Positions 32,153-42,777 are shown, numbered from the stretch's first letter. The stretch: 64,000 nucleotides of DNA from Labrenzia sp. OB1 (GCF_001624695.1 NZ_JSEP01000014.1:84084-148083); one strand, 5' to 3'. Program-made: numbers and translations. Notes: generated by a model not told the origin, from the letters alone.

Positions 32153-32686
32153 ATGACCGGAAAGGCCGACCCGGAAAAACCGGCTGCAAAAACTGTGCGC
32201 CCGGCGAATAAACGCGGTGTGGCCCGTCTTGCGGCGGTCCAGGCCCTTTACCAGATGGATGTGGGCGGCTCGCCGCTTGCCAATGTGATAAGCGAATTCA
32301 CCGCTTTTCGCCTCGGCAAGGAAATCGACGGCGCCCAGTACCGCGATGCCGATGAACAATGGTTCAAGCAGATCGTCTCCGGTGTGGTCGAGGACCAGAA
32401 GTTCCTCGATCCCTTTATCCATACCGCGCTGACGGAAGACTGGCCGCTGAAGCGGATCGACAGCCTGCTGCGCGCCATCCTGCGCTCCGGCTCATATGAG
32501 CTGCTGCGCCGCAAGGATGTCCCGGCCAAGGTCATCATTTCCGAATATATCGACGTCGCGAAGGCCTTTTTCGAGGACGACGAGCCGGGTCTTGTCAACG
32601 GTGTGCTCGACCGGCTGGCCCACGACCTGCGCAACGCGGAATTCGATGCCGATACCCAGGTCAGCAAGGTTGATGGTGCCTCCTGA
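32153..32686 (+). CDS. nusB: transcription antitermination factor NusB
   Basis: RNA-binding partner of NusE (S10) in rRNA antitermination. 177 residues, slightly long, with a basic N-terminal extension and the NusB helical core: [15 protein letters not shown] near 24-38, [18 protein letters not shown] near 102-119 and [30 protein letters not shown] near 126-155 (split). Five bases after ribH, the usual ribH-nusB pairing. Confidence 0.95.
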   Translation: MTGKADPEKPAAKTVRPANKRGVARLAAVQALYQMDVGGSPLANVISEFTAFRLGKEIDGAQYRDADEQWFKQIVSGVVEDQKFLDPFIHTALTEDWPLKRIDSLLRAILRSGSYELLRRKDVPAKVIISEYIDVAKAFFEDDEPGLVNGVLDRLAHDLRNAEFDADTQVSKVDGAS

Positions 32687-32688
32687 TC

Positions 32689-33687
32689 ATGGATGGTGAC
32701 CGGCCGGACGAATTTACGCTCATCAAGCGCTATTTCGCGCCGCTGGCGACCGATCCCGGGAGCCTGGGGCTGACGGACGACGCCGCGGTGCTGGCGCCAG
32801 AAGCCGGCCATGATCTTGTTCTGACAAAGGACATGCTGGCCGCCGACATACATTTTTTCTCCGAAGACGCACCGGAGGCGATCGCCGCCAAGGCGCTCAG
32901 GGTCAATCTGTCGGATCTGGCCGCCAAGGGCGCACGCCCGCGCGGCTACCTGATGGGGCTCGCTCTGCCCGCCGGCTGGACGGAAACCTGGCTGGAGCGC
33001 TTCTGCAACGGGCTGGCCGCGGACCAGGCCGCCTATGACGTTCAATTGCTCGGAGGGGACACCATCCGCTCCGGAAATGGCCTGCAGATCTCCATTACCG
33101 CTATAGGCGAAGTGGAAACGGGCAAGACCGTCCGCCGCTCTGGGGCACGCCCGGGGGACATTCTCTTCGTGAGCGGAACCATTGGCGATGCGGCCGCCGG
33201 CCTCGAAGCCCGCCTTCACCCGCAGTTCAGTCGGGAGCATGACCTGACCGAAAGCGAAGAGCTGCACATTCTGGACCGTTATCTGCTGCCGAGGCCGAGA
33301 ACCCGGCTGGCGGTGCTCATCACCCGCTTTGCCTGTGCTGCCCTCGATGTGTCCGACGGACTGATTGCCGATTGCGGTCATATGGCGAAAGCCTCCGCTG
33401 TCGATATCACGATCGATGTGGAGCGGATCCCGCTCTCGGGTGCGCTCCAGCATCTCAAGGTGAAGTCGCCGCAAGACTTCGCACGCTGCCTCAATGGCGG
33501 TGACGACTATGAAATCCTTGCCAGCGTGCCGGCAGGCGAGGCGGTCGCCTTTCAGCGGGCAGCGCAGGTCACCGGGTGCCCCGTAACCGAAATCGGCCGG
33601 GTAGATCAGGGCCTGGGCGGCGTGCATCTCACGGAAGCGGGCAAACCGTTCCAGTGCGATTTCAATGGCGGCTTTCGCCACTTTTGA
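32689..33687 (+). CDS. thiL: thiamine-monophosphate kinase
   Basis: Phosphorylates thiamine phosphate to the active cofactor. 332 residues of the PurM/SelD fold: DEFTLIKRYFAPLA at the start, LTDDAAVL (Mg-binding Asp pair), TKDMLAADIHF, LRVNLSDLAAKGARPRGYLMGL near 64-85, and LDVSDGLIADCGHMAKASAV near 219-238. Two bases after nusB, so coupled. Confidence 0.95.
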   Translation: MDGDRPDEFTLIKRYFAPLATDPGSLGLTDDAAVLAPEAGHDLVLTKDMLAADIHFFSEDAPEAIAAKALRVNLSDLAAKGARPRGYLMGLALPAGWTETWLERFCNGLAADQAAYDVQLLGGDTIRSGNGLQISITAIGEVETGKTVRRSGARPGDILFVSGTIGDAAAGLEARLHPQFSREHDLTESEELHILDRYLLPRPRTRLAVLITRFACAALDVSDGLIADCGHMAKASAVDITIDVERIPLSGALQHLKVKSPQDFARCLNGGDDYEILASVPAGEAVAFQRAAQVTGCPVTEIGRVDQGLGGVHLTEAGKPFQCDFNGGFRHF

Positions 33688-33727
33688 TCTGCCGCGACGA
33701 CTATCCCCTCCCTGGCGGCCATGTTAT

Positions 33728-33836
33728 AGCGTGTTGCGTTCAAACAGGGCCATGGATCTGGGAAAATGCCCGGGGCTACGTTTGCATTGCAAACGTGTTC
33801 GGGTGATTTCCAGCATGCAATTCAACGCGACACGCT
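33728..33836. repeat. 109-bp palindromic element with an inner 19-bp dyad
   Basis: Outer arms AGCGTGTTGCGTTCAA (33728-33743) and TTCAACGCGACACGCT (33821-33836) pair over 16 positions with one mismatch and one G-T pair. Inside, at 33778-33796, is the near-perfect dyad ACGTTTGCATTGCAAACGT. It lies between thiL and the MFS gene and has no coding potential. It looks like a short interspersed palindromic repeat of a kind common in rhizobial genomes, or a large regulatory hairpin; no second copy was found here by eye. Confidence 0.6.
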
Positions 33837-33887
33837 TTAGAAATCAGGCCCCGCCCTTACCAAACCAAGCTATTCGAGAGACCAGCC

Positions 33888-35111
33888 ATGACTGCCGCAA
33901 CTCCGGACGTTTTCGTCGATGATCGTCTGGCCAAACGCAATGCGCTGCTTCTTGGTCTGGCTCAGGCCATCGGCGGCGCATCGGCCTCCATCGTTATCGC
34001 GACCGGGCCGCTGGTCGGCTACATGATGCTGGAAACGGACAAGTCCCTTGCCACCCTGCCGGTTTCGGCCATGGTTCTGGGAACGGCCTTCGGCACCATT
34101 CCGGCGGGCATTATCATGCGCCGCTACGGCCGCAGGGCGGGCTTCATGGGGGCGGCGCTGCTGGGAGCGCTTTCCGGTCTTCTGGCTTCCTACGCGGTTT
34201 TTGAGGACCTGTTCCTGCTATTTGCGCTTGCGTGCTGTCTGGGCGGGCTTGCAGGGGCCTTTGTCCAGCAATACCGCTTCGCCGCTGCCGATACGGCGAG
34301 CGATGCCTTCAAGCCCAAGGCAATCTCCTGGGTTCTCGCAGGAGGTGTTCTGGCCGGCGTGGTCGGTCCCCAGACCGTGATCGCGACGAAGGATCTGTTC
34401 GAGCCGATCCTGTTCGCAGGCACCTATCTGGCGCAGGCCGGACTGGCGCTGATCGCCCTGTGCCTGCTGGCCTTCATCAAGATCCCCATTCCGCCACGGC
34501 GCACGCACGCACAGGCCGGAGGGCGTCCGTTGCGCGTGATCATGGCGCAGCCGCGCTTCCTCGTGGCGGTGGCATGCGGGATCTGTTCCTATGCCCTGAT
34601 GAGCCTGGTGATGACCGCGACCCCGCTGGCGATGATCGCCTGCGGCCTGACGGAAACCGATGCCGCGCTCGGAATTCAATGGCACGTGCTCGCCATGTTC
34701 GGACCGAGTTTCTTCACCGGAAACCTGATTGCACGGTTCGGCAAGGAACGGATTGTCTCCATTGGTCTGGCGCTTCTGGCGGGCTGCGCGGTGATTGCGC
34801 TGACCGGGGTCGAACTCAGTCATTTCTGGACGGCGCTCGTGCTGCTTGGTCTCGGCTGGAACTTCGGCTTCATCGGCGCGACTGCGATGCTGACCGATAC
34901 ATACCGGCCGGAAGAGCGCAATCTGGTTCAGGCGGTCAATGATTTTATGGTGTTCGGATTCGTGGCCGCGGCGTCCTTTTCTTCCGGAGCGCTTCTCAAT
35001 ATCTACGGCTGGAACACGGTGAATATCCTTGTTTTTCCTTTCGTGGTCCTGTGTCTCGGGCTTCTCGGCTGGCTCGTTTTGGCTGAAAGAAAAGCAGTTA
35101 CAACCGCTTAA
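33888..35111 (+). CDS. MFS transporter
   Basis: 407 residues with about 12 membrane helices. The loop-2 motif appears as GIIMRRYGRRAGF near 70-82 and a related NLIARFGKERIV in the second half, so both halves of the MFS fold are present. Substrate unknown. Single gene with its own promoter region, which contains the palindromic element. Confidence 0.85.
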   Translation: MTAATPDVFVDDRLAKRNALLLGLAQAIGGASASIVIATGPLVGYMMLETDKSLATLPVSAMVLGTAFGTIPAGIIMRRYGRRAGFMGAALLGALSGLLASYAVFEDLFLLFALACCLGGLAGAFVQQYRFAAADTASDAFKPKAISWVLAGGVLAGVVGPQTVIATKDLFEPILFAGTYLAQAGLALIALCLLAFIKIPIPPRRTHAQAGGRPLRVIMAQPRFLVAVACGICSYALMSLVMTATPLAMIACGLTETDAALGIQWHVLAMFGPSFFTGNLIARFGKERIVSIGLALLAGCAVIALTGVELSHFWTALVLLGLGWNFGFIGATAMLTDTYRPEERNLVQAVNDFMVFGFVAAASFSSGALLNIYGWNTVNILVFPFVVLCLGLLGWLVLAERKAVTTA

Positions 35112-35137
35112 AGTTTCTCCCAAATTTTATTTCGTCA

Positions 35138-35157
35138 GTGCAGCATAAATACTGCAC
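35138..35157 (+). terminator. small hairpin after the MFS gene
   Basis: GTGCAG-CATAAATA-CTGCAC, perfect 6-bp stem 26 bases after the stop. No T run, so a weak candidate. Confidence 0.3.
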
Positions 35158-35206
35158 CGCACCAAATAATACCGTCACGGAACTGGCTAATTAGTCGATC
35201 TGAGAG

Positions 35207-35237
35207 CTTGACGAGCGGCTCTGCTTTGTTGCTATCG
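35207..35237 (+). promoter_or_regulatory. predicted housekeeping promoter of hppA
   Basis: CTTGACG at 35207-35213 and GCTATC at 35231-35236, 17 bases apart, a good match to the alphaproteobacterial sigma-70 pattern (CTTGAC-17-CTATAT). About 90 bases before the hppA start. Confidence 0.5.
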
Positions 35238-35329
35238 TGTCAATCCCTCACGCAGAGGAATCGGCGGGAGGCACAGTCAGGCGGGATAAACAAAAACAAA
35301 ATCAGTCCGCCGCAGTTTTGGGAGGAAGC

Positions 35330-37468
35330 ATGATCGAGCTTGTCGTCATCATAATTTGTGGTCTCTTGTCCATCGCCTATGGCGCCTGGGCAATCCAATC
35401 CGTCATGGCGGCGGACGCGGGCAACGCCCGTATGCAGGAGATCGCCGGGGCGATCCAGGAAGGGGCCAAGGCTTATCTCAACCGTCAGTATACAACCATC
35501 GCCATTGTCGGTGCGGTTGTGTTTGTGATTGCCTGGGTACTGCTTTCCGGTCCGGCGGCAATCGGTTTTGCCATCGGCGCGGTTCTGTCCGGAAGTGCCG
35601 GTTATATCGGCATGATGGTTTCCGTCCGCGCCAACGTGCGGACCGCTCAGGCCGCGAGCCAGAGCCTCGGTGCAGGTCTGGAGATTGCCTTCAAGTCCGG
35701 CGCTGTTACCGGTCTTCTCGTCGCCGGTCTGGCCCTTTTGGGCGTGGCCGTCTACTACGCCATCCTGACCAGAGGCCTGGGATACGATCCGACGGACCGC
35801 ACGGTGATCGACGCACTGGTCGCACTCGGCTTCGGCGCATCGCTGATCTCGATCTTCGCCCGTCTCGGCGGCGGCATCTTCACCAAGGGGGCGGATGTCG
35901 GCGGCGACCTTGTCGGCAAGGTGGAAGCGGGAATTCCCGAAGACGACCCCCGCAACCCGGCAACGATCGCGGACAATGTCGGTGACAACGTCGGCGACTG
36001 CGCGGGTATGGCGGCCGATCTGTTCGAGACCTATGTGGTGACGGTCGTCGCCACCATGGTTCTGGCCTCCATCTACTTCTCCGGGGGACAGGCCATCGAA
36101 CTGATGCTGCTGCCGCTTCTGATCGGGGCAAGCTGCGTGGTGACGTCCATCATCGGAACTTTCTTCGTCAAGCTCGGCAAGAACAACTCGATCATGGGTG
36201 CCCTCTACAAGGGCTTCATCGCCACGGCATTGCTGTCGGCAGTCGCGCTTGGTGGCATCATCTTCGGCTGGCTTGGCGCCGGTACCGAATACACCACCTC
36301 TGGAGGTTTCAGCTTCAACGGCTTCGACCTCTTCATCTGCGGCCTCGTCGGTCTGATCATCACCGGCCTGATCATCTGGGTGACCGAATATTACACCGGC
36401 ACGGAATACCGTCCGGTGAGATCGATCGCCCAGGCGTCGGTGACCGGCCACGGCACCAACGTGATCCAGGGCCTTGCCGTGTCACTTGAGGCAACGGCGC
36501 TTCCCGCGATCATCATCATCGCCGGCATTCTCGTCACCCATACGTTCGCCGGCCTGTTCGGCATCGCCATCGCGGTGACGACCATGCTGGCGCTGGCGGG
36601 GATGGTTGTGGCACTGGACGCCTTCGGCCCAGTGACCGACAACGCCGGCGGTATTGCCGAGATGGCTGACCTTCCCGCGGAAGTCAGATCGACGACGGAT
36701 GCGCTCGATGCGGTCGGCAACACCACCAAGGCGGTGACCAAGGGCTATGCCATCGGGTCCGCCGGTCTGGGGGCGCTGGTCCTCTTCGCTGCCTATACGG
36801 AGGATCTGAAGCACTTCTCCAGCACGGCGCTGGAGGGATCGATCTTCTATGGCATCGATGTCTCCACGCTGTTCTCGCTGTCCAACCCCTATGTGGTGGC
36901 GGGTCTCCTGTTCGGTGGTCTTCTGCCGTATCTCTTCGGAGGTATCTCCATGACGGCCGTCGGCCGGGCGGCCGGAGCAGTGGTTGAGGAAGTCCGCCGT
37001 CAGTTCAAGGAGAAGCCCGGCATCATGCAGGGCACTGAACGGCCGGATTACGGCCGGGCTGTTGATATGCTGACCAAAGCCGCGATCAAGGAAATGATCC
37101 TGCCGTCGCTGCTTCCGGTGCTTTCGCCGATCGTTGTGTTCTTTGTGGTCAAGGCGGTGGCAACACCTGCAGATGCCTTTGCCGCGCTGGGGGCGATGCT
37201 CCTCGGCGTGATCGTAACCGGCCTGTTTGTCGCCATATCCATGACGGCGGGCGGCGGTGCCTGGGACAATGCCAAGAAGTCCTTCGAGGACGGGTTCACC
37301 GACAAGGACGGTGTTACCCACCAGAAAGGCAGCGAAGCGCACAAGGCGTCTGTTACCGGCGACACTGTGGGCGATCCCTACAAGGATACCGCAGGTCCCG
37401 CGGTCAACCCGATGATCAAGATCACCAACATCGTCGCCCTGCTGCTTCTGGCGGTCCTGGCGCACTGA
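35330..37468 (+). CDS. hppA: membrane-bound proton-translocating pyrophosphatase
   Basis: Uses pyrophosphate hydrolysis to pump protons out of the cytoplasm. 712 residues, about 16 helices. Active-site motifs: [48 protein letters not shown] (in pieces, about 185-232), [17 protein letters not shown] near 431-447 and [19 protein letters not shown] near the end. GNTTKA (about 462-467) has Lys where K+-dependent enzymes have Ala, so this is the K+-independent H+-pump type. ATG 35330 has GGAGGA in front; the longer frame from 35237 is promoter DNA. Confidence 0.95.
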   Translation: MIELVVIIICGLLSIAYGAWAIQSVMAADAGNARMQEIAGAIQEGAKAYLNRQYTTIAIVGAVVFVIAWVLLSGPAAIGFAIGAVLSGSAGYIGMMVSVRANVRTAQAASQSLGAGLEIAFKSGAVTGLLVAGLALLGVAVYYAILTRGLGYDPTDRTVIDALVALGFGASLISIFARLGGGIFTKGADVGGDLVGKVEAGIPEDDPRNPATIADNVGDNVGDCAGMAADLFETYVVTVVATMVLASIYFSGGQAIELMLLPLLIGASCVVTSIIGTFFVKLGKNNSIMGALYKGFIATALLSAVALGGIIFGWLGAGTEYTTSGGFSFNGFDLFICGLVGLIITGLIIWVTEYYTGTEYRPVRSIAQASVTGHGTNVIQGLAVSLEATALPAIIIIAGILVTHTFAGLFGIAIAVTTMLALAGMVVALDAFGPVTDNAGGIAEMADLPAEVRSTTDALDAVGNTTKAVTKGYAIGSAGLGALVLFAAYTEDLKHFSSTALEGSIFYGIDVSTLFSLSNPYVVAGLLFGGLLPYLFGGISMTAVGRAAGAVVEEVRRQFKEKPGIMQGTERPDYGRAVDMLTKAAIKEMILPSLLPVLSPIVVFFVVKAVATPADAFAALGAMLLGVIVTGLFVAISMTAGGGAWDNAKKSFEDGFTDKDGVTHQKGSEAHKASVTGDTVGDPYKDTAGPAVNPMIKITNIVALLLLAVLAH

Positions 37469-37546
37469 TCTCCATTGGTGCCTGGATCAGCGGGCGATAA
37501 GCCGGAAACGGCTTGTTGGCCAAAAGCTGATCGACTCCTGAATGGC

Positions 37547-37581
37547 AGAGCGTCGGGCGTTTCTTAAACGCCTGACGCTCT
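37547..37581. terminator. long hairpin in the hppA/bamE spacer
   Basis: AGAGCGTCGGGCGTTT pairs with AAACGCCTGACGCTCT over 16 bp (one G-T) around CTT. Lies 79 bases past hppA, just before the next hairpin; together they insulate two convergent genes. Confidence 0.6.
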
Positions 37582-37589
37582 GAAAGAAA

Positions 37590-37616
37590 AAACCCCGGCC
37601 GCTTTGGCCGGGGTTT
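37590..37616 (-). terminator. bidirectional intrinsic terminator, bamE and hppA
   Basis: Stem AAACCCCGGCC / GGCCGGGGTTT with a GCTTT loop. On the minus strand a TTTTTTCTTTC tract follows, making a strong bamE terminator; on the plus strand TTTCTCG follows, so it should also stop hppA transcripts. Confidence 0.88.
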
Positions 37617-37663
37617 CTCGTTGATGACCCATGGATCATACAAACCTGATTGAAGAGAATGCC

Positions 37664-38101
37664 TTAAAGACCGAGGCTCGGGTTTGCAGCGCCTCTCAGG
37701 ATCTGCGTCAGGAAGCCGTAGTCGGCGCCGCCTGTGCGGGTCTTGCGCGTGACGATGTCGACGATCTTGCCGTCCTGCAGCGAGTAGTTGCCGAGATCCT
37801 GCACATAGCCGTCCTTGTCGAAATAAACGGCGACTACGCGCTGTTCGACAATATCGGGCGCCATGAAAGCCGTCGTCGCTGTCTTTTGCGAAATATAATA
37901 ATAGGCATCGCCATTGAGGCTCGACGTCGTTGACGGCGATCCAAGCACCAGTTCGACCTGTTCACGGCTGGAGCCGACTTGAACCTGGTTCAGCATGTCG
38001 GTGGTGACCACGTGCCCGTGTGTATAGGTGGACGTGAAACAGCCTCCCAGCGGCAGTGTGGCCAGAAGCGGAAGGATCAGGGCGCTTGCCTTGAAGTTCA
38101 T
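37664..38101 (-). CDS. bamE: outer membrane assembly lipoprotein BamE/OmlA
   Basis: Lipoprotein of the BAM complex that inserts outer-membrane barrels. 145 residues with a lipoprotein signal ending LPLGGC (lipid-modified Cys 21), then HGHVVTTDMLNQVQVGSSREQVELVLGSPS (in segments), the SmpA/OmlA motif. Divergent from the CBP3-type chaperone gene. Confidence 0.92.
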   Translation of the reverse strand: MNFKASALILPLLATLPLGGCFTSTYTHGHVVTTDMLNQVQVGSSREQVELVLGSPSTTSSLNGDAYYYISQKTATTAFMAPDIVEQRVVAVYFDKDGYVQDLGNYSLQDGKIVDIVTRKTRTGGADYGFLTQILRGAANPSLGL

Positions 38102-38224
38102 TTAAGAAGTCCCGTTGGGCCAGACCGGTCTGGCTGCTTTTGAATTTCGTTGCTTGGCAAAATCTCTATCGTGGGATAGGGCACATGACAACAGCAGACT
38201 CGAATGAAGACTTTGGAGACCGTC

Positions 38225-38773
38225 ATGATTTTCGGCCTGTTCCGCCGCCGCAACCGCGATGCCGAGCACAAGGTCTATTGTGAAATCGTGGCTCAAGCAC
38301 GGCAACCGGCATTTTATAGCGGTTTTCATGTGCCCGACACAATTGACGGACGGTTCGACCTGATCGTCGCTCACGCAGTATTGTATTTCAGGCGAATGCG
38401 CGGGGAGGGGAAGACGGTTTCCGAGTTTACCCAGTATGTCTTCGATCTGTTTTTCCAGGACATGGATGCGTCCCTGCGCGAGATGGGCGTCAGCGACAGC
38501 CGCGTGCAGAAGAAGATCACGGTCATGGGGGAGGCCTTTTACGGCCGCGCCAATGTCTACAACCCTGCCATCGACAGCGCGAATGCGGTGGAACTTGCCG
38601 AGGCTCTCGGCCGCAATGTCTTCCCGGACAATCCCGAACCCGTCGCACAGTTGCGTCTGGCGCATTATATCCTTGAGTCAGCAAACCGTCTCGGCGATCA
38701 GACAGTCGCGGATCTGATGAGCGGACAGATCAACTGGGCCGATCCGGAGGCGTTCAGGGACCTGCCTGTTTGA
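38225..38773 (+). CDS. ubiquinol-cytochrome c chaperone (CBP3 family)
   Basis: 182 residues matching the CBP3/UQCC1 family that helps assemble the cytochrome bc1 complex: AEHKVYCEIVAQARQPAFYSGFHVPDTIDGRFDLIVAHAVLYFRR (residues about 14-58, in pieces) and LFFQDMDASLREMGVSD. ATG 38225 was chosen for its GGAGA six bases upstream, over a start seven codons earlier. Confidence 0.88.
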   Translation: MIFGLFRRRNRDAEHKVYCEIVAQARQPAFYSGFHVPDTIDGRFDLIVAHAVLYFRRMRGEGKTVSEFTQYVFDLFFQDMDASLREMGVSDSRVQKKITVMGEAFYGRANVYNPAIDSANAVELAEALGRNVFPDNPEPVAQLRLAHYILESANRLGDQTVADLMSGQINWADPEAFRDLPV

Positions 38774-38852
38774 AGCCGGTCCAGGACGTTCGCACCACAG
38801 ACCATCGCGCAATAGAATCTCGAGCCTAAGACGTAAAAAAGAAAGACGACCC

Positions 38853-39419
38853 ATGGCAAAGGACAAATTTCCCTATTCCTTCAAGGTGACGGCCGCCAGT
38901 GTGGTCGATAAGGACCAAACCGTCCTTGTGGCGCCGAATGAAGACGGCCTGAAGGCGATCGCCAAGGCGTTCGATCTTGAAGCAGTTCATGATCTGAAGG
39001 CGGAGTTCACCCTCAAGCCTTACCGTAAGGCCGGTCTGAGAGTGGTGGGACCGGTCACCGCCACCATCACCCAGGTCTGCGTCGTTTCGCTCGAGCCGTT
39101 CGAGAGTTCCCTGAAGCTCGATGTCGACCGGACCTTCGAGGCCCATTCCGGCAAACAGCGCAAGATCAGGGATCTCAACGAGGACGGCGAAATCGAGATC
39201 GACCTTGAGTCGCTGGATCCGCCGGATGTCATCGTCGACGGGGTTCTGGACCTCGGTGCGGTCATCTGCGAGGAACTGGCTCTGTCGCTCGATCCATTCC
39301 CGCGCAAGCCGGGTGTCGCCTTTGAAGGCGGTGACGTGGAGGCCGATGATGAGGTGGCGGAGGAAAAGCCTTCCCCGTTCGCCGCCCTCCAGGCCCTGAA
39401 GGACGAAAAGGAAAGCTGA
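38853..39419 (+). CDS. DUF177 (YceD-like) protein
   Basis: 188 residues, acidic C-terminus. The central VCVVSLEPFESSL (Cys near 75) and the later DLGAVICEELALSLDPFPRKPGV (about 132-153) are the YceD/DUF177 signature. Family members sit next to rpmF or plsX and are linked to 23S rRNA maturation in plants and bacteria; here plsX-fabH follow. Confidence 0.88.
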   Translation: MAKDKFPYSFKVTAASVVDKDQTVLVAPNEDGLKAIAKAFDLEAVHDLKAEFTLKPYRKAGLRVVGPVTATITQVCVVSLEPFESSLKLDVDRTFEAHSGKQRKIRDLNEDGEIEIDLESLDPPDVIVDGVLDLGAVICEELALSLDPFPRKPGVAFEGGDVEADDEVAEEKPSPFAALQALKDEKES

Positions 39420-39664
39420 CGCTCCGGCCTCATCCGGCCGATCCTGACCCTGGCGCCGGTTTGCCGCGGCAGGCGCGTGCTCCGGTCGCGGTTTTCCCGC
39501 CGCTTTTCAGTCTCTTCACCGGCAAGGGTAAGGAAAACGGTTGTCACTCCGTCCAAAACCGTTATGTTCGCGCCGGATCAGGGCCCCTGCCGAACCGGTG
39601 GGACATTGCGGGCGCACCGTCCAGGTGACGCCCTTTGTAGAAAAACGTTAAAAAGACCTTCTAA

Positions 39665-40729
39665 ATGGCGAAAACGATTCCGATTTCATTGGATGCCATG
39701 GGCGGCGATAACGGGGCCGAAGTTGTGATACCCGGTGCGGAGATCGCGCTTGTCCGCCATCCCGATATCCGGTTTCTTCTCTACGGCAACGAACAGGTTT
39801 TGCGTCCGCTTCTGGAAAAATATCCCCGGGTCCGCGACGCTTCCACCGTCCATCATTGTGAAGTCGCGATTGCGATGGACACCAAGCCCAGTCAGGCCCT
39901 GCGCCAGGGGCGGTGGCGGTCCAGCATGTGGCGGTCCATCGAGGCGGTGAAAACCGGAGAGGCATCCGTCGCCGTTTCCGCCGGCAATACCGGCGCTCTC
40001 ATGGCCATGTCCAAGTTCTGCCTGCGCACCATGGCGAATATCGAGCGGCCAGCCATTGCCGCCATCTGGCCGACGCTGCGCGGGGAATCGGTCGTGCTGG
40101 ACGTCGGTGCGACCATCGGCGCCGACGCACAGCAGCTTATCGATTTTGCTATTCTGGGCGGCGCCATGGCCCGCGCCGTCTTCGGTGTCCAGCGTCCCAC
40201 GGTGGGGCTTCTGAATATCGGTGTGGAGGAAGTGAAAGGTCTGGAGGAAGTGCGCACGGCGGGACGTTTGCTGCGCGAGACCCCTCTGCGTTCCCTGAAT
40301 TACGCCGGTTTCGTCGAAGGCGACGATCTCGGCAAGGGGACGGTCGACGTCGTTGTGACGGAGGGCTTTGCCGGCAACATCGCCCTGAAAACGGCGGAAG
40401 GCACCGCCAAACAGATCGGCGGTTACCTGCGGTCGGCCATGAACCGAACCTTCATGTCGAAGATCGGGTATCTTTTCGCCAAGGGCGCGTTTGATCTGCT
40501 GCGCGAGAAGATGGACCCGCGCAAAGTCAATGGCGGTGTGTTCCTGGGTTTGAACGGCATCGTGATCAAGAGTCATGGCGGGACGGATGCGGAGGGGTAT
40601 GCCTCGGCGATCGATCTGGCCTATGACATGGTGAAAAATGAATTGACCCACAAGATCGCTCAGGATCTTGTGCATTACCATCGCGGCCGCTTCGCAGAAG
40701 CCGCGCCGACATCGGAAGGTGATTTGTGA
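39665..40729 (+). CDS. plsX: phosphate acyltransferase PlsX
   Basis: Makes acyl-phosphate from acyl-ACP, feeding phospholipid synthesis. 354 residues: [19 protein letters not shown] near 7-25, [18 protein letters not shown] near 101-118, [17 protein letters not shown] near 147-163 and [20 protein letters not shown] near 230-249. The stop overlaps the GTG start of fabH. Confidence 0.96.
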   Translation: MAKTIPISLDAMGGDNGAEVVIPGAEIALVRHPDIRFLLYGNEQVLRPLLEKYPRVRDASTVHHCEVAIAMDTKPSQALRQGRWRSSMWRSIEAVKTGEASVAVSAGNTGALMAMSKFCLRTMANIERPAIAAIWPTLRGESVVLDVGATIGADAQQLIDFAILGGAMARAVFGVQRPTVGLLNIGVEEVKGLEEVRTAGRLLRETPLRSLNYAGFVEGDDLGKGTVDVVVTEGFAGNIALKTAEGTAKQIGGYLRSAMNRTFMSKIGYLFAKGAFDLLREKMDPRKVNGGVFLGLNGIVIKSHGGTDAEGYASAIDLAYDMVKNELTHKIAQDLVHYHRGRFAEAAPTSEGDL

Positions 40730-41703
40730 GCGTTATCCGTTCAACCGTAACCGGCTGCGGAAGCTTCCTGCCGGAAAAAATTCTGACAAATGATGATCTG
40801 TCCCGGATGGTCGATACGTCCGACGAATGGATCGTTCAGCGCACCGGCATCAGGCAGCGTCACGTCGCCGCCGAAGGCGAGCTGACCTCGGATCTGGCTC
40901 TTGCGGCCGCCAGGCGGGCGCTCGAGGCGGCCGGCCGCGATGCCCAGGACATCGATACCATCATCCTGGCGACGGCGACGCCGGACAACACGTTTCCGGC
41001 AACGGCGGTCACCGTGCAGGCCGGTCTCGGCATCCATCACGGAGCTGCCTTCGATATCCATGCAGTCTGCTCGGGTTTCGTCTACGCACTGACCACTGCC
41101 GATGCCTATGTTCGCACCGGGCTTGCAAAACGCTGCCTGGTCATCGGTGCCGAGACTTTCTCCCGCATCCTCGACTGGGAAGACCGGGGCACCTGTGTGC
41201 TTTTCGGCGACGGCGCGGGGGCTGTTGTCGTGGAAGCGGCTGAAGGCGCCGGGGGCAATGAAGACCGGGGCATTCTGACATCGCATCTTCGCTCCGATGG
41301 CCGCCACAAGGACAAGCTCTATGTGGATGGTGGGCCGTCCTCAACTCAGACAGTCGGTCATCTGCGCATGGAGGGCCGCGAGGTCTACAAACACGCGGTT
41401 GGCATGATCACGGACGTGATCGAGGACGCCTACAAGGCGACTGGCCTGACTTCGGAGGATCTGACCTGGTTCATTCCGCATCAGGCCAACAAGCGGATTA
41501 TCGATGCCAGCGCCAAGAAGCTCGGCATTGCACCGGAGAAGGTCGTCACCACCGTGCAACTGCATGGAAACACCTCCGCAGCTTCCATTCCGCTGGCGCT
41601 CGATACGGCTGTCAGAGACGGGCGCGTCAAGAAAAACGATCTCCTGATGCTCGAGGCAATGGGTGGCGGATTTACATGGGGATCGGTTCTCCTGCGCTGG
41701 TAG
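40726..41703 (+). CDS. fabH: beta-ketoacyl-ACP synthase III
   Basis: Starts fatty-acid synthesis by condensing acetyl-CoA with malonyl-ACP. 325 residues with the catalytic triad: Cys in [11 protein letters not shown] near 112-116, His in [11 protein letters not shown] near 248-258 and Asn in [14 protein letters not shown] near 281. GTG start overlapping plsX by four bases (GTGA). Confidence 0.96.
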   Translation: MSVIRSTVTGCGSFLPEKILTNDDLSRMVDTSDEWIVQRTGIRQRHVAAEGELTSDLALAAARRALEAAGRDAQDIDTIILATATPDNTFPATAVTVQAGLGIHHGAAFDIHAVCSGFVYALTTADAYVRTGLAKRCLVIGAETFSRILDWEDRGTCVLFGDGAGAVVVEAAEGAGGNEDRGILTSHLRSDGRHKDKLYVDGGPSSTQTVGHLRMEGREVYKHAVGMITDVIEDAYKATGLTSEDLTWFIPHQANKRIIDASAKKLGIAPEKVVTTVQLHGNTSAASIPLALDTAVRDGRVKKNDLLMLEAMGGGFTWGSVLLRW

Positions 41704-41754
41704 CTGTCGCTGCCGGCTTATTGCGACAAATCTTAACTTGTTGCGGAGTTCCGG

Positions 41755-41783
41755 TTGACCGACCCGCCGTGAGGCCGTACCGT
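41755..41783 (+). promoter_or_regulatory. possible ihfA promoter
   Basis: TTGACC at 41755-41760, then 17 bases, then TACCGT at 41778-41783, in the 143-base spacer after fabH. A plausible sigma-70 promoter. Confidence 0.35.
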
Positions 41784-41846
41784 ACCGTATTGCGTCGAGT
41801 TCTCTTGCAAAATCAGCCAGATCACTGGCGTCGTTGAGGAGGGGTT

Positions 41847-42161
41847 ATGGGCAACCGGACTATTACCCGTGCGGATCTGTGTGAGGCCGTTTATCAAAAA
41901 GTGGGTCTGTCACGTACTGAATCATCCGAATTGGTCGAACGTGTACTTTCTGAAATTTCTGACTGTCTTGTGACGGGAGAATCGGTAAAATTGTCGAGCT
42001 TCGGTTCATTTGTGGTTCGCTCCAAGGGGGAGCGTATCGGCCGCAATCCGAAGACCGGAGAAGAAGTTCCGATTTCACCGCGCCGCGTGATGGTGTTCAA
42101 ACCATCGAATGTTTTGAAGCAGCGGATCAATGATGCGCTCACAGGACAGGCCAGCAAATAA
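41847..42161 (+). CDS. ihfA: integration host factor subunit alpha
   Basis: DNA-bending protein. 104 residues: the HU/IHF fold with [21 protein letters not shown] (split, about 9-29), [28 protein letters not shown] (about 48-75; the DNA-binding arm with its proline) and the usual C-terminal helix. Followed within 11 bases by merR. Confidence 0.95.
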   Translation: MGNRTITRADLCEAVYQKVGLSRTESSELVERVLSEISDCLVTGESVKLSSFGSFVVRSKGERIGRNPKTGEEVPISPRRVMVFKPSNVLKQRINDALTGQASK

Positions 42162-42171
42162 ACAAGACCGG

Positions 42172-42777
42172 ATGAGTTCACTGGATAAAAGCCCGGACGC
42201 CTTTAGAACCATCAGCGAGGTCGCTGACGACCTTGACCTGCCGCAACACGTGCTGCGGTTCTGGGAAACCCGGTTCTCTCACATCAAACCGCTGAAACGC
42301 GGCGGAGGGCGGCGCTATTACCGTCCGGACGATGTCGAGCTTTTGAAGGGAATTCGGCATCTGCTCTATGGAGAAGGCTACACCATCAAAGGGGTGCAGC
42401 GTATCCTGAAGGAGCAAGGCCCGAGATTTGTCATGCAGATATGGCGTGAGGACGCGTCACCGCTGCAGTCGGCTGCTCCCGCCGCGCCGGAGACCGTGGA
42501 CCATGCAAACGGCGGTCAGACCCGGGTGGCATCCCAATCCACAACGAACGGACATCAGGACAAGCTGCCCAGCGGCGTTCTGGCCGAAACCGTTCCGGAT
42601 GCGGGCAGCCATTCTTCCTCCGGAGGCCTCAACATTCTCGGCAGACTTCGCGGCGACAAGTCAGCGGCAAGCGCCTCGGCGGCGCAGCCCTCGGTTGCGA
42701 AAGAGGATATCCGCCGGCTGCAGTCCACCTTGTTCGAACTTCTGGAATGCAAGCGCACGCTGGATCAGGCTCGCTGA
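42172..42777 (+). CDS. MerR family transcriptional regulator
   Basis: 201 residues. N-terminal winged helix: [25 protein letters not shown] near 11-35, [23 protein letters not shown], then a long variable part and a C-terminal helix. The pairing ihfA-merR is standard in Hyphomicrobiales. ATG 42172 preferred over 42130, which overlaps ihfA and lacks the family N-terminus. A short hairpin (CCCGAG-TTCA-CTCGGG, 42835-42850) follows. Confidence 0.88.
   Translation: MSSLDKSPDAFRTISEVADDLDLPQHVLRFWETRFSHIKPLKRGGGRRYYRPDDVELLKGIRHLLYGEGYTIKGVQRILKEQGPRFVMQIWREDASPLQSAAPAAPETVDHANGGQTRVASQSTTNGHQDKLPSGVLAETVPDAGSHSSSGGLNILGRLRGDKSAASASAAQPSVAKEDIRRLQSTLFELLECKRTLDQAR

Noticed and set aside
35240..36451. 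403-codon frame antisense to hppA
   Set aside because: Asp/His/Gly/Arg-rich composition typical of antisense frames; hppA is unambiguous.
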